DNA from: Myxococcaceae bacterium JPH2
Lineage (GTDB): Bacteria; Myxococcota; Myxococcia; Myxococcales; Myxococcaceae
Assembly (NCBI GenBank): GCA_016458225.1
Contig: JAEMGR010000019.1
Coordinates: forward strand, 124,001 to 188,000
Length of the DNA stretch: 64,000 bases
Direction: 5' to 3'
Shown: piece after piece, positions 46,657 through 55,523 of the stretch
Layout: each line of letters opens with the position of its first letter
Numbering within the stretch: the stretch's first letter is position 1
Notes under the pieces: generated by a model
What the model was told of the DNA's origin: nothing
The model's database searches: none
Seen by the model: only the letters and a program-made list of their open reading frames with translations
Position numbers and translations under genes: made by a program

Positions 46657-49600
46657 TCACGAGTTGCGGCCGCGGACCGGACCTTCAGGGCCGGGATCCG
46701 AGGCGCCCTGAGGCGTTTGCGGGCCGTCATCCCGCCCGGGGAACGTCGTGGGTGGGGTGTGCCGGGCAAAGCGCGTTCCTTCAGGAGGGCAGTAGCCGTG
46801 GGCGAGCTGGGCGAACCAGGCGTTGAGGGCCGAGGGCGGTGGCTCGGGCGAAGGCCCTTCGTCATCCAGCTCGGCGTCCTCGTGCGAGGCGTCGGCCTCC
46901 AACACTTCGTCGGCGCTGATCTCCTCGGGCTCGTCGCCTCGACCGCGGGCGGACTCGGGAGCGATCTCGTGGATCTCCTCGTCCTCCAGCGGCTGGGCGT
47001 CTGACGAGGAGATCTCCTCGGGCTCGTCGTCCGCGGGCGTGTAGGTGCGAAGGGAGGCCTTGAGGACCGGCGGGGCGGCGGGACGGGACGGCAGGTCCAC
47101 CGGCGAGAGCCGAGGCGGCGGCTGGCGGGGAGGGACTGGCGGCGGGGCCGTGGCGCGCGGAGGGAGTGGCGGCGGGCGATCCGTGTCCGAGACACTGCCG
47201 CCGCGGATGGGGGCGGGGGCCTTGCCGGACTCGAAGAGGACGGGGATGCGCGTCGATGCCGTGCGTGGGGTGTCGGAGGCGGGCAGTCCGCCGCGGATGG
47301 GCGGGCGGTCGGTGTCCGACACGGTGTTCAGCCGAGGTGGGGCGGGGCGCTCCGTCTCGGGGCTGCGCGCGGGATCCGGGCTGCGAGGCGGAAGGGCCGG
47401 GAATGCCCCGGTCGAGGTGGTCCGAGGCAGCTCCGTCTTCGTCTGCACGCGGCTCGGCACGACGGAGCGCATCGGGACGATGGGCGTGGGCGCCGGCAGC
47501 TCGTGATCCTCGACCCAGGCGGTCGAGGTTCGCGAGGGAGGCGGCTCCGCGGGACGCTCGGGCGGCGTCGGACGACGGACGGGCGACGGAGGCGCGGACT
47601 CGTCGCGATCCGAGGGGCTCAGTTTGCGAGAGGGCGGCTCCTCGCCACGCTCCAGTGCAGCCGGTCGGCGGACGATGGGCGTGGGAGTCGGGGACTCCGC
47701 CTCGCGATCCACCAACACCGGTCTGCGAACAATGGGGGTGGGGGCGGGGGGCTCCTCGTCTCGCTCGATGGGCGCGGACTTCCGCGCGTTCAACGCCGCG
47801 GCGGAGTCCTCCTCATTGCGCGCGGCGAGTTCAGGGGGCGTCGGTCGACGAACCGTGAGCGCGTCTTCTTCGCGCTCGACTCGGCCGGACGAAGCCGTCC
47901 TGCGAGGCGTTTCTTCCTCGCGCTCGGGTCGCGTAGCGGCATCGTCTTTGCGCTGCGAGGCTTCGAGACCCGGCGGACGGCGAACGATGGGCGTAGGGGA
48001 CGGCGAATCCTCTTCGCCCTGCGCATCGTCAGTGGAAGTTCCGCGACGCTTGCTGCTCGTGGCCTGCGAAGTGTCGCGTTCCCGTTGCGAGTCCTCGAGG
48101 CCGAGCGGTCTGCGGACAATGGGAGTCGGCGACGGCGTGTCATCCTCACGACGCGAGCCATCCGCGCGCGTGCGACGATGCCCGTTCGCGAGAGACGAAC
48201 CCTCGTGCTCACTCGGCGGATCATCGAGCCCGAGCGGACGGCGAATGATGGGAGTGGGCGACGGTGAGTCGTCGTCGCGGTGTGCACCGGCCGTGGAGCG
48301 TGAACGGTGGTTGCCGCTCCTGGGCGAGAGGCCGGCGCGCTCACTCGGCGGATCATCGAGCCCGAGCGGACGGCGAACGATGGGCGTGGGGGAGGGGGCT
48401 TCATCCTCGCCCGGGGAGACCGCGGCGCTCAGCGTGCCGCGCTGATTCGCTGCGTTGGACGCGGCTTCATCCTGTCGCTGCGCGTCTGCATGTCCCAGCG
48501 TTTGCCGTGCGGTGGGTTCGGAGGCTTGCGCACCGTCCTCACCCTGAATGCGGTCCGCGGAGTCATCTCGCTGCGCGCTGACCCCGGGCGAAGCTGCTGC
48601 CTGCGCACGCTGCGCGTCTTCGGAAGTCGACGGGCTCTTGCCCGTGGACGCGGTCGGTGCCGCCTCGTCTCCAGGCTGCGGGCTCGCGATGTCGAGATTC
48701 CCTCGGATGCCCGAAGCGTCGTCCTTGTACTGAGCGCCCTCGTCTCCACTGTCGCGAAGTGAGGCCGACGCGTCGTTTCGCTGTTCGCTCTCTCCTTCGG
48801 GAGTTGTGCGCAGGCTCGCGGAGGCGTCGTCCGGCTTGAGTTCCGACACCGCGTCGCTGGCCTGTGTTGGCGCGATGGCGCGTGAGGCGTCCTCTTCTGG
48901 TTGCGCGCCCACTGTGTCGGGCAGCGAACGGACGCTGGAGGCGGATGGCTCGGCGGAGGCGACGGCAGCGCTCGAGCGCTCCTCTGCGTTGGCCTTATCC
49001 CCGTCGTCGACATCGCCCCGGCCACTCGTGGCGATGGGACTGTTGTCGTCCTGGGCGACTGCGGTCGTCGACTGGGGGGGGCCCGCCGTGTCCTCGCTGC
49101 TCGCGGGCTGCGTCGTCGTGGGCACTTCCACCTTCGACGTCGTGCGCGCGGAGATGGCGACGTCGACAGCGGAGGTGGTGCGCGCCGGGGATGACTTGGG
49201 CGCGGTCGGCTCGTCGAGGAGCGGAGTGGCGTCGCGCGGCGTCTTGTCCGGCGCGGTGGGGATGGGGCTCACCGTCGTGGCGGCCTCGTCGGAGGGCTCC
49301 TCTCGCAGCGGGAGCCCCATCACGACGGGGGGCTCGGCGGGGCGCGCGTCCGGCTCCGTCTTCACGAGCCGACGATCGAGGCGCTCCTCCACCACCTGAC
49401 CCACCACGATGGGCGCGCCCTCTCGCGCGTCCTGTACCGCATCCGGACTCTGATTCCGCTGCGAGGCGGTGCTCGGCGCGGACGCCTCGACAGAGGGCTC
49501 CGACACTCCCAGCAGCGCCAGACGGTTGGTGGGCGTCCCCGTCATCGTGACGTCGGGAAGTGCCTCACTGGAGTCGCCGACCGGGCGCGGCCCGCGCTTC

Positions 49601-50763
49601 TCCAACAGCCCGTCGTAGAGATCCAGGAGCTTGCCCCGGATGCGCCCCGCCTCCAGCGCGCTCTCCGCATGTGCCCGCGCCGCGCGGCCCAAGGCCAACC
49701 GCCGAGGAACATCTCGCGCCAGCTCGACAATCCGGTCCGCCATCGCGCGGACATCCCCTGGCGCGAAGAACGCGGCCGCGCTCGACGGGATGAGTTCGCG
49801 CGTGACGGGCAGATCCGCGGCGATGACCGGGCGACCCGCGGCCATGTACTCGGACACCTTCGCGAGGGGCCCGCCCTGCATCCGGTTGCGCTCGGAGTCA
49901 TCGAGCGGCAGCACGCCCACGTCCGCCAGCGCGAGCACCTTGGCCAGATCGTCGTGCGCGACCGGAGGCTGGAACTCTACCGTGTCTTGCAGGCCCAGCT
50001 CCCGCACCAGGTCCTCCAGGTGCGGCTTCCAATCCGGATGCTGGGCGCCCACCAGCGTGAGGCGCACGGGCTCCTGCTGCGAAGCAAGCGCCGTGGCGCG
50101 CAGCAACAGGGGCAATCCCTGCCAGCCCACCTGACTCCCCAGGTACATCATGCGCAGCGGCTTGCCGTCCGGCAGTCCCACCACGCTCGGGGCATACGGC
50201 GTCAGGTCCACCGGCGCGCGGACAACCCGAACTTGCTCCTCCGCCGCACCGAGCCCCTGGATGAAGCTCCGAGTCGTCTGCGAGCCGGTGATGACGAGGT
50301 CGGCGTTCATCAGGCAGAACAACTCCTGACGCCGCACCTTGGAGAGGAAGCGCCGATCGCTCTCCAACTGGGGATGGGTGAAGCGCAGCTCCTGTGAAGG
50401 GAACGTCTGCGCCTCGTAGATGAGGCGATAGCCGTAGTCGCCCTTCAGCTCGCACAGCGCATAGCCGCCGAAGGGATCCGTGAAGTGCGCGAGCGCGTAG
50501 TCCTCGCTCTCCAATTGGCGGCGCACCGCGCGCTCGAAGGCTTGGATCCGCGACGCGAGGTCTCCCGAGCCCACGGGCACGCGCAGCAGACGCGCGCCCT
50601 GGTACTTCTCGATGTGGGAGTGGTCTGGCGTCTTGGCGGAGAGCACGACCACGGTGAAGCGGTCGGGCAATGCCTTGAGATACTCCGTCAATCGACGTGA
50701 GGAGCCCGACGGACCCGGAATCACGTCGAAGCTGCACAGGAGGAGTCTGGGCAGGTCGCTCAA
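46657..50763 (-). CDS. GT4-type glycosyltransferase with very long disordered repeat tail
   Basis: A 1368-residue protein. Residues 1-390 are a GT-B glycosyltransferase: 'FDVIPGPSGSSRRLTEYLKALPDRFTVVVLSAK' at the start, 'MMYLGSQVGWQGLPLLLRA' at the donor-domain start and 'GGPLAKVSEYMAAGRPVIAADLPVTREL' at the sugar-nucleotide site. The remaining 980 residues are of low complexity, rich in Ser, Glu, Arg and Pro. They include six copies of PTPI(V/I)RRP between about 790 and 1040 and a degenerate seventh (PTPIVPMRS). The tail has no predicted fold. The fusion is unusual for a cytoplasmic glycosyltransferase. The gene is divergent from the DUF4912-GH57 pair and lies upstream of aglZ. Confidence 0.8.
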   Translation of the reverse strand: MSDLPRLLLCSFDVIPGPSGSSRRLTEYLKALPDRFTVVVLSAKTPDHSHIEKYQGARLLRVPVGSGDLASRIQAFERAVRRQLESEDYALAHFTDPFGGYALCELKGDYGYRLIYEAQTFPSQELRFTHPQLESDRRFLSKVRRQELFCLMNADLVITGSQTTRSFIQGLGAAEEQVRVVRAPVDLTPYAPSVVGLPDGKPLRMMYLGSQVGWQGLPLLLRATALASQQEPVRLTLVGAQHPDWKPHLEDLVRELGLQDTVEFQPPVAHDDLAKVLALADVGVLPLDDSERNRMQGGPLAKVSEYMAAGRPVIAADLPVTRELIPSSAAAFFAPGDVRAMADRIVELARDVPRRLALGRAARAHAESALEAGRIRGKLLDLYDGLLEKRGPRPVGDSSEALPDVTMTGTPTNRLALLGVSEPSVEASAPSTASQRNQSPDAVQDAREGAPIVVGQVVEERLDRRLVKTEPDARPAEPPVVMGLPLREEPSDEAATTVSPIPTAPDKTPRDATPLLDEPTAPKSSPARTTSAVDVAISARTTSKVEVPTTTQPASSEDTAGPPQSTTAVAQDDNSPIATSGRGDVDDGDKANAEERSSAAVASAEPSASSVRSLPDTVGAQPEEDASRAIAPTQASDAVSELKPDDASASLRTTPEGESEQRNDASASLRDSGDEGAQYKDDASGIRGNLDIASPQPGDEAAPTASTGKSPSTSEDAQRAQAAASPGVSAQRDDSADRIQGEDGAQASEPTARQTLGHADAQRQDEAASNAANQRGTLSAAVSPGEDEAPSPTPIVRRPLGLDDPPSERAGLSPRSGNHRSRSTAGAHRDDDSPSPTPIIRRPLGLDDPPSEHEGSSLANGHRRTRADGSRREDDTPSPTPIVRRPLGLEDSQRERDTSQATSSKRRGTSTDDAQGEEDSPSPTPIVRRPPGLEASQRKDDAATRPEREEETPRRTASSGRVEREEDALTVRRPTPPELAARNEEDSAAALNARKSAPIERDEEPPAPTPIVRRPVLVDREAESPTPTPIVRRPAALERGEEPPSRKLSPSDRDESAPPSPVRRPTPPERPAEPPPSRTSTAWVEDHELPAPTPIVPMRSVVPSRVQTKTELPRTTSTGAFPALPPRSPDPARSPETERPAPPRLNTVSDTDRPPIRGGLPASDTPRTASTRIPVLFESGKAPAPIRGGSVSDTDRPPPLPPRATAPPPVPPRQPPPRLSPVDLPSRPAAPPVLKASLRTYTPADDEPEEISSSDAQPLEDEEIHEIAPESARGRGDEPEEISADEVLEADASHEDAELDDEGPSPEPPPSALNAWFAQLAHGYCPPEGTRFARHTPPTTFPGRDDGPQTPQGASDPGPEGPVRGRNS
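47465..48400 (-). repeat. PTPIVRRP-coding repeat region
   Basis: Six spaced copies of a short repeat (near 47654, 47714, 47979, 48112, 48240 and 48371) plus a degenerate one near 47470. Units near 48112, 48240 and 48371 share the flanking LGL(D/E)D sequence. Spacing is irregular, 60-265 bp. Confidence 0.75.
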
Positions 50764-50896
50764 GCGGGGCGCAGGATACCGGGACGTTTCCTAGGTGTCA
50801 TGGGGGACGGACGAAGAAGCCGGGGTCGGCAGACCAACACATGTAGTGCTGACACGTTGACCCTCCGCGTGCAGCGACCTAAAGGCGAGGGTGTCC

Positions 50897-52252
50897 ATGG
50901 ACCACCTCAAGCGTGTCACCGTGAGCTACCTTCGAGAGCTGGCTCGGAAGCACCTCGGCCCTGGCCACCGCAAGAAGAACAAGCAGCAGCTCATCGCGGC
51001 ACTCGCGGCCTATGTCCCGGTCCTGGCTCGTCTGGTGCGCAGTGCCGGAGGGAGCCTCCTGCCTCGGCTCGAAGCGGCCAAGGACGCCATCCGTCGCAAG
51101 GCCCGAAGAAAGTCCCAGAAGCGGACCGAGGCCTCGTCGGAGAATGCCGGGGTGGGCGGGACCCAGGAGCGCGGCATCACGGCGGAGCAGGACTCCGGTT
51201 CAGCAACGGGTGTCGACAAAGCGAGGACGCAGGCCGACACCGCTCGAGGGGCCGCTTCCACGAAGCCCGCCCACGTCGTGAATTTTCCACCCAGGCTGCG
51301 AGGCCAGCCCGCAGCACCGGGAGCGTCGCGAGGGCAGGAGTCCACCACGTCGTCTGAAGAGGGGGCCGCGCAGGCTGCTTCCGTGGAGCTGCCACAGCAT
51401 CCGGCCGAGCCCTTGGTGGAAGGCTTCTTCGTCGCGCGCATCGCGGGTGAGCGAGAGGCACGTCGACATCATCTGTTGGAAGAGCAGGTCGCGCATCTTC
51501 CGCCCGCGGACCGTTCCGCCGAGTATGACGAGCACCTGGGCGAGCTGCCGCTGGACTACGAGGACGACACGGCGCTGTTGATGCCGCGCGACCCGCATAC
51601 GCTGTTCGTGTTCTGGGACTTCAGCCCCGCCACCCGCGCGCGCGCCTTGGAGGGACTGGACGCTCCCCGCGCGGTCCTCAAGGTGTTCGAGGGTGAACAC
51701 CTCGTGCGCGAGGTGGAGTTCGCCTTGGAGTCGCGCAGCTTCTACATCCATGGACTCCCTCCGGGGCGGCCCTATCGCGTCGAGGCGCACTTCGTCGCGA
51801 AGGATGGCAGCGGGCGCCGGATTGGGGGTTCGACGAACCGTGTGGTGCTGCCTCCCGCGGGCCCTTCCACGGACACCTCCGTTCGCTTCCTGCGCATGCC
51901 GACAGGCTTGGAGGATGCCCAGCGCGACATGGCGGAGACCGCCGCCACCGCGCACACGCGCACCGCCGAGTTCGAGGAGCGCGAGTACATTCGCTGGCGT
52001 CGAATCCAACTGCCAGGCAGCGCGGGAGCGCGAGACATTCCCGAAGTTGAGCGTGAGCGCATCGCGCGCGCGGTGCCGCCGCCGGCGCCCGGTCCAGGTG
52101 TGCCCACGGAGTCGATGCCTCGCGGAATGGGCGCATCGGATCAGCGGTACCTGAGCGGCATCGCGCGTCCACCGGGCGCGTCGGATCAGCGCTACCAGCG
52201 CTCAGAGAAGGAACCCCCCGAGCCAACGCCCCCGGGGCGTGGCCGCACGTGA
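50897..52252 (+). CDS. DUF4912 protein with SAP/Rho-N-like N-terminus
   Basis: A 451-residue protein. Residues 6-35 ('VTVSYLRELARKHLGPGHRKKNKQQLIAAL') resemble a SAP/Rho-N helix-extended-helix. A disordered stretch follows to about 205. The DUF4912 domain is 'DTALLMPRDPHTLFVFWDFSPATRARALEGLDAPRAVLKVFEG' to 'SRSFYIHGLPPGRPYRVEAHFV', a beta-sandwich that may bind carbohydrate. The tail repeats 'GASDQRYLSG/GASDQRYQRS'. ATG at 50897 is preferred over GTG at 50891 by spacing from GCGAGG. The stop overlaps the GTG of the GH57 gene (GTGA), a pairing that suggests a shared glucan function. Confidence 0.82.
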   Translation: MDHLKRVTVSYLRELARKHLGPGHRKKNKQQLIAALAAYVPVLARLVRSAGGSLLPRLEAAKDAIRRKARRKSQKRTEASSENAGVGGTQERGITAEQDSGSATGVDKARTQADTARGAASTKPAHVVNFPPRLRGQPAAPGASRGQESTTSSEEGAAQAASVELPQHPAEPLVEGFFVARIAGEREARRHHLLEEQVAHLPPADRSAEYDEHLGELPLDYEDDTALLMPRDPHTLFVFWDFSPATRARALEGLDAPRAVLKVFEGEHLVREVEFALESRSFYIHGLPPGRPYRVEAHFVAKDGSGRRIGGSTNRVVLPPAGPSTDTSVRFLRMPTGLEDAQRDMAETAATAHTRTAEFEEREYIRWRRIQLPGSAGARDIPEVERERIARAVPPPAPGPGVPTESMPRGMGASDQRYLSGIARPPGASDQRYQRSEKEPPEPTPPGRGRT

Positions 52253-53871
52253 ACCTCCAAGGACACCCAGATCGACCTATGAGCCCGGGCTCCCTCGCGC
52301 TGGTCCTGCACGCGCACCTCCCCTTCGTTCGCCATCCCGAGCATGAGAACTTCCTCGAGGAGGACTGGCTCTACGAAGCCATCTCCGAGACGTACCTCCC
52401 GCTCCTGAGGGTCTTCGACTCGCTGGCCGACGAGGACATTCCGTTCCGCCTCTCGCTGACGCTGTCGCCCACGCTCGTCACCATGCTGCGCGACGAGCTG
52501 TTGATGTCGCGCTACGCCCGGAAGCTCGATCTGCTGTGTGAGCTGGGCGCGCGCGAGGTGCACCGCACGCGCGATGATCCCACGTTCGGCCGACTGGCTC
52601 GCTTCTATCGCGACCACTTCGAGTCCCTGCGCGTCCTCTTTCGCGAGCGCTATCGGCGCGACCTCGTGGGCGCGTTCCGTCGACTCCAGGACGCGGGCCA
52701 TCTGGAGATCCTCACGTGCAACGCGACCCATGGGTTCCTGCCGCTGATGCAGCAGACGCCCGAGGCGGTGCGCGCGCAGGTGACGGTGGCGGCCAATCAC
52801 TATCGTCAGACGTTCGGGAGAGATCCCGCGGGCATCTGGTTGGCGGAGTGTGGCTACTTCCCCGGACTGGAGCGCGTGCTGGCCGCCGAGCGCATCCGCT
52901 ACTTCTTCGTGGACACGCACGGCCTCACGGACGCCACGCCTCGACCGCTGCACGGCCCCTACGCGCCCATCTTCACCGAGGCGGGGGTCGCGGCCTATGC
53001 GCGCGACCCCGAGAGCTCCCAGCAGGTGTGGAGCACCGAGCACGGGTATCCGGGCGACCCGGACTACCGCGAGTTCTATCGAGACATCGGGTGGGACCTG
53101 GACCTGGACTACGTCCGGCCCTTCATCCAGCCCACGGGCGAGCGCAAGAACACCGGCTTCAAGTACTACCGCATCACGGGCAAGACGAACGACAAGCGCC
53201 CCTATGAACCCGACGTCGCGCGCCAACGCGCCGCCGTGCACGCGGGCAACTTCCTGTTCAACCGCCAGCGCCAGATGGAGTACCTCGCCTCGCGCATGGG
53301 GGGCCGCACGCCGGTCGTCGTGGCACCGTACGACGCGGAGCTGTTCGGCCACTGGTGGTTCGAGGGACCGCACTTCATCGAGGCGCTGCTGCGTCAGGCC
53401 GTGCATGCGCGCGATCAGGTGCGGCTGGTGACGCCCTCGGATGATCTGCGCTCGCATCCGGAGAATCAGGTCGCCACGCCACCGCTGTCCTCCTGGGGCG
53501 CGGGGGGCTACGCGAACATGTGGCTGGATGGCTCCAACGATTGGATCTACCGCCACCTGCACCACTGCGCGCGCAAGATGGTGGCGCTTGCCCGCGACTT
53601 CCCCGATACGTCCGAGCTACGGCGGCGCGCCTTGAATCAGGCCGCGCGCGAGCTGTTGCTGGCGCAGTCCTCGGACTGGGCCTTCATCATGAAGACCGGC
53701 ACCATGGTGGACTACGCGGTCCGCCGCACGCAGGAGCACCTGCTGCGGTTCCTGCGCCTGCATGATCAGGTGCGCTCGGGCGCCATCGATGAGGGATGGC
53801 TGGCGCACGTGGAGGGGCGTGACAACCTGTTCCCGGAGCTGGACTATCGGGTGTACCGGCCCGTGGGGTGA
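52249..53871 (+). CDS. GH57 family glycosidase, 1,4-alpha-glucan branching enzyme type
   Basis: A 540-residue (from GTG) GH57/DUF1957 enzyme. 'ALVLHAHLPFVRHPEHENFLEE', 'ILTCNATHGFLPL', nucleophile block 'WLAECGYFPG' (Glu200) and acid block 'APYDAELFGHWW' (Asp362) are the GH57 conserved regions of the branching-enzyme subgroup. It would cut alpha-1,4-glucan and re-attach the piece as an alpha-1,6 branch. The GTG at 52249 overlaps the DUF4912 stop; ATG at 52279 is an equally plausible start because homologues begin near it. The domain has an extended loop with 'WSTEHGYPGDPDYREFYRDIGWDLDLDYVRP'. Confidence 0.92.
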   Translation: MNLQGHPDRPMSPGSLALVLHAHLPFVRHPEHENFLEEDWLYEAISETYLPLLRVFDSLADEDIPFRLSLTLSPTLVTMLRDELLMSRYARKLDLLCELGAREVHRTRDDPTFGRLARFYRDHFESLRVLFRERYRRDLVGAFRRLQDAGHLEILTCNATHGFLPLMQQTPEAVRAQVTVAANHYRQTFGRDPAGIWLAECGYFPGLERVLAAERIRYFFVDTHGLTDATPRPLHGPYAPIFTEAGVAAYARDPESSQQVWSTEHGYPGDPDYREFYRDIGWDLDLDYVRPFIQPTGERKNTGFKYYRITGKTNDKRPYEPDVARQRAAVHAGNFLFNRQRQMEYLASRMGGRTPVVVAPYDAELFGHWWFEGPHFIEALLRQAVHARDQVRLVTPSDDLRSHPENQVATPPLSSWGAGGYANMWLDGSNDWIYRHLHHCARKMVALARDFPDTSELRRRALNQAARELLLAQSSDWAFIMKTGTMVDYAVRRTQEHLLRFLRLHDQVRSGAIDEGWLAHVEGRDNLFPELDYRVYRPVG

Positions 53872-53972
53872 CGGACTCGGGAAGAGGCGCGCGCGCGAGG
53901 TGTTCGGTGGATGGCCCCTGGAGCAATGGACCGGGTTGCGGGGCCCCATTTCAGGTCTAGGTTGGACACCTT

Positions 53973-55463
53973 ATGAGCTCATTTTCGCCGCCGTTCCGTC
54001 GGAAGATCCTGGGCGCCGTGTTCGTGCTCGCCGTGCCGTCCATGGCGCTCGGACAGGCACCTTCCCCCGCCGCGTCCTCCAGTTCGACGGGGCAGAACAG
54101 CAACCTCCAGCCCGCCACCGCCGCCGCGCAGGCGCTGCCGTCCCTGGCTCCGCTCGTCGAGTCGGTGAAGTCCGCGGTGGTGAACGTGGATGTGCAAACG
54201 CGCGCACAGCTGCCGTCGGGGCTGGAGGACAACCCGCTCTTCGATCGTTTCTTCGGCAACGGTGGACAGGGGAAGGGAGACAGCCGTCGCCGCGAGCATG
54301 AGCAGCTCCGCCAGGGCGCGGGCTCGGGGTTCATCATCGAGCCCAAGGGCGTCATCCTCACCAACAACCACGTCGTTGAAGACGCGGTGTCCATCACCAT
54401 CCGCCTGGATGATGGGCGCACCTTCACGGGAGAGACAGTCGGCAGGGATCCGCTCACCGATGTCGCCGTGGTGAAGATCAAGGAGAAGGTGGACAACCTT
54501 CCCACGGTGAAGCTCGGCGACTCGGATGCCATGCGCGTGGGCGACTGGACGCTCGCCATTGGCAATCCGTTCGGGCTCGCGTCGAGCGTGAGCTTGGGGA
54601 TCCTCTCGGCGCGCGCGCGCGACATCGGCGCGGGGCCCTACGACGAGTTCCTCCAGACGGATGCGGCCATCAACCCGGGCAACTCGGGCGGGCCGCTCTT
54701 CAACCTGCGAGGCGAGGTGATCGGCATCAACACCGCCATCGTGGGCGGGGGCACGGGCATCGGCTTCGCGGTCCCCAGCAACCTCATCAAGGCGCTGGTG
54801 CCGCAGTTGGAGAAGGAGGGCACCGTCACGCGCGGTTGGTTGGGCGTGGGCATCCAGGACCTGACGCGCGACCTGTCCAAGGCGATGGATCTCCCGGTGG
54901 CGGAGGGCGCCATCCTGACGCAGGTGAATCCCGGCTCGCCCGCCGCGAAGGCCGGGCTCAAGTCGGATGACGTGGTGGTGGCGTTGGACGGGCAGAAGAT
55001 TGGGACGAGCAACCAGTTCACGCGCATGGTCGCGCTCAAGCGCCCGGGGAGCACCGTCACGCTGACCCTCTACCGCGAGGGCAAGAAGCAGGACGTGAAG
55101 GTGGCGCTCGGCACGCGCCCGGACCTGGAGGGCGTGGGCAAGAAGAAGCAGGAGACGGGGGATGATCAGGAGGGCTCGCGGCGCGTGGGCCTCTCGCTCG
55201 ACAACCTGGATCCGCGCACCGCGCAGCAAGCGGGCTTCACCGAGCGCCAGGGTGCCCTCGTCACCGACGTGGTGCCGGGATCACCCGCGGATCGCGCGGA
55301 GCTGGCCGCGGGCATGCTGATTGTGGAGGCGAACCGCAAGCCCATCACCAGCGCGAAGGACCTGGCGGGTGTCATCCGCGGCGCCGCGGCGGGCAGCACG
55401 CTGCTGTTCCGCGTGGCAACCCCGGGCGGTGGTCGGTTGCTGCGCGCGCTGAAGCTGCCGTGA
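53973..55463 (+). CDS. DegP/HtrA-type periplasmic serine protease
   Basis: A 496-residue Do-family protease/chaperone. A signal peptide (to 'SMALGQA') precedes the trypsin-like domain with the full triad: His133 ('TNNHVV'), Asp163 ('LTDVAV'), Ser238 ('GNSGGP'). Two PDZ domains follow (about 285-375 and 395-490). A charged loop with 'GGQGKGDSRRREHEQLRQG' sits where DegP has its regulatory LA loop. It degrades misfolded envelope proteins. A weak promoter, TTGCGG-16-TAGGTT at 53936-53963, would give an almost leaderless message. Confidence 0.95.
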   Translation: MSSFSPPFRRKILGAVFVLAVPSMALGQAPSPAASSSSTGQNSNLQPATAAAQALPSLAPLVESVKSAVVNVDVQTRAQLPSGLEDNPLFDRFFGNGGQGKGDSRRREHEQLRQGAGSGFIIEPKGVILTNNHVVEDAVSITIRLDDGRTFTGETVGRDPLTDVAVVKIKEKVDNLPTVKLGDSDAMRVGDWTLAIGNPFGLASSVSLGILSARARDIGAGPYDEFLQTDAAINPGNSGGPLFNLRGEVIGINTAIVGGGTGIGFAVPSNLIKALVPQLEKEGTVTRGWLGVGIQDLTRDLSKAMDLPVAEGAILTQVNPGSPAAKAGLKSDDVVVALDGQKIGTSNQFTRMVALKRPGSTVTLTLYREGKKQDVKVALGTRPDLEGVGKKKQETGDDQEGSRRVGLSLDNLDPRTAQQAGFTERQGALVTDVVPGSPADRAELAAGMLIVEANRKPITSAKDLAGVIRGAAAGSTLLFRVATPGGGRLLRALKLP

Positions 55464-55490
55464 GGTGAGGGGCCTCGCCGCTTGGGAGGT

Positions 55491-55514
55491 GCCGTCTCGC
55501 GAGCGCGAGACGGC
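55491..55514. terminator. Bidirectional hairpin terminator
   Basis: GCCGTCTCGCG and CGCGAGACGGC (11-bp perfect arms, 2-nt centre) between the convergent stops of the DegP and diguanylate cyclase genes. Confidence 0.75.
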
Positions 55515-55523
55515 GCCGGGCGG

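Noticed and set aside
42073-47004. A 1643-codon open frame on the plus strand opposite aglZ and the glycosyltransferase tail
   Set aside because: It is the Leu/Gly-rich mirror of the heptad and repeat coding on the minus strand, with no ribosome site or recognisable domain.
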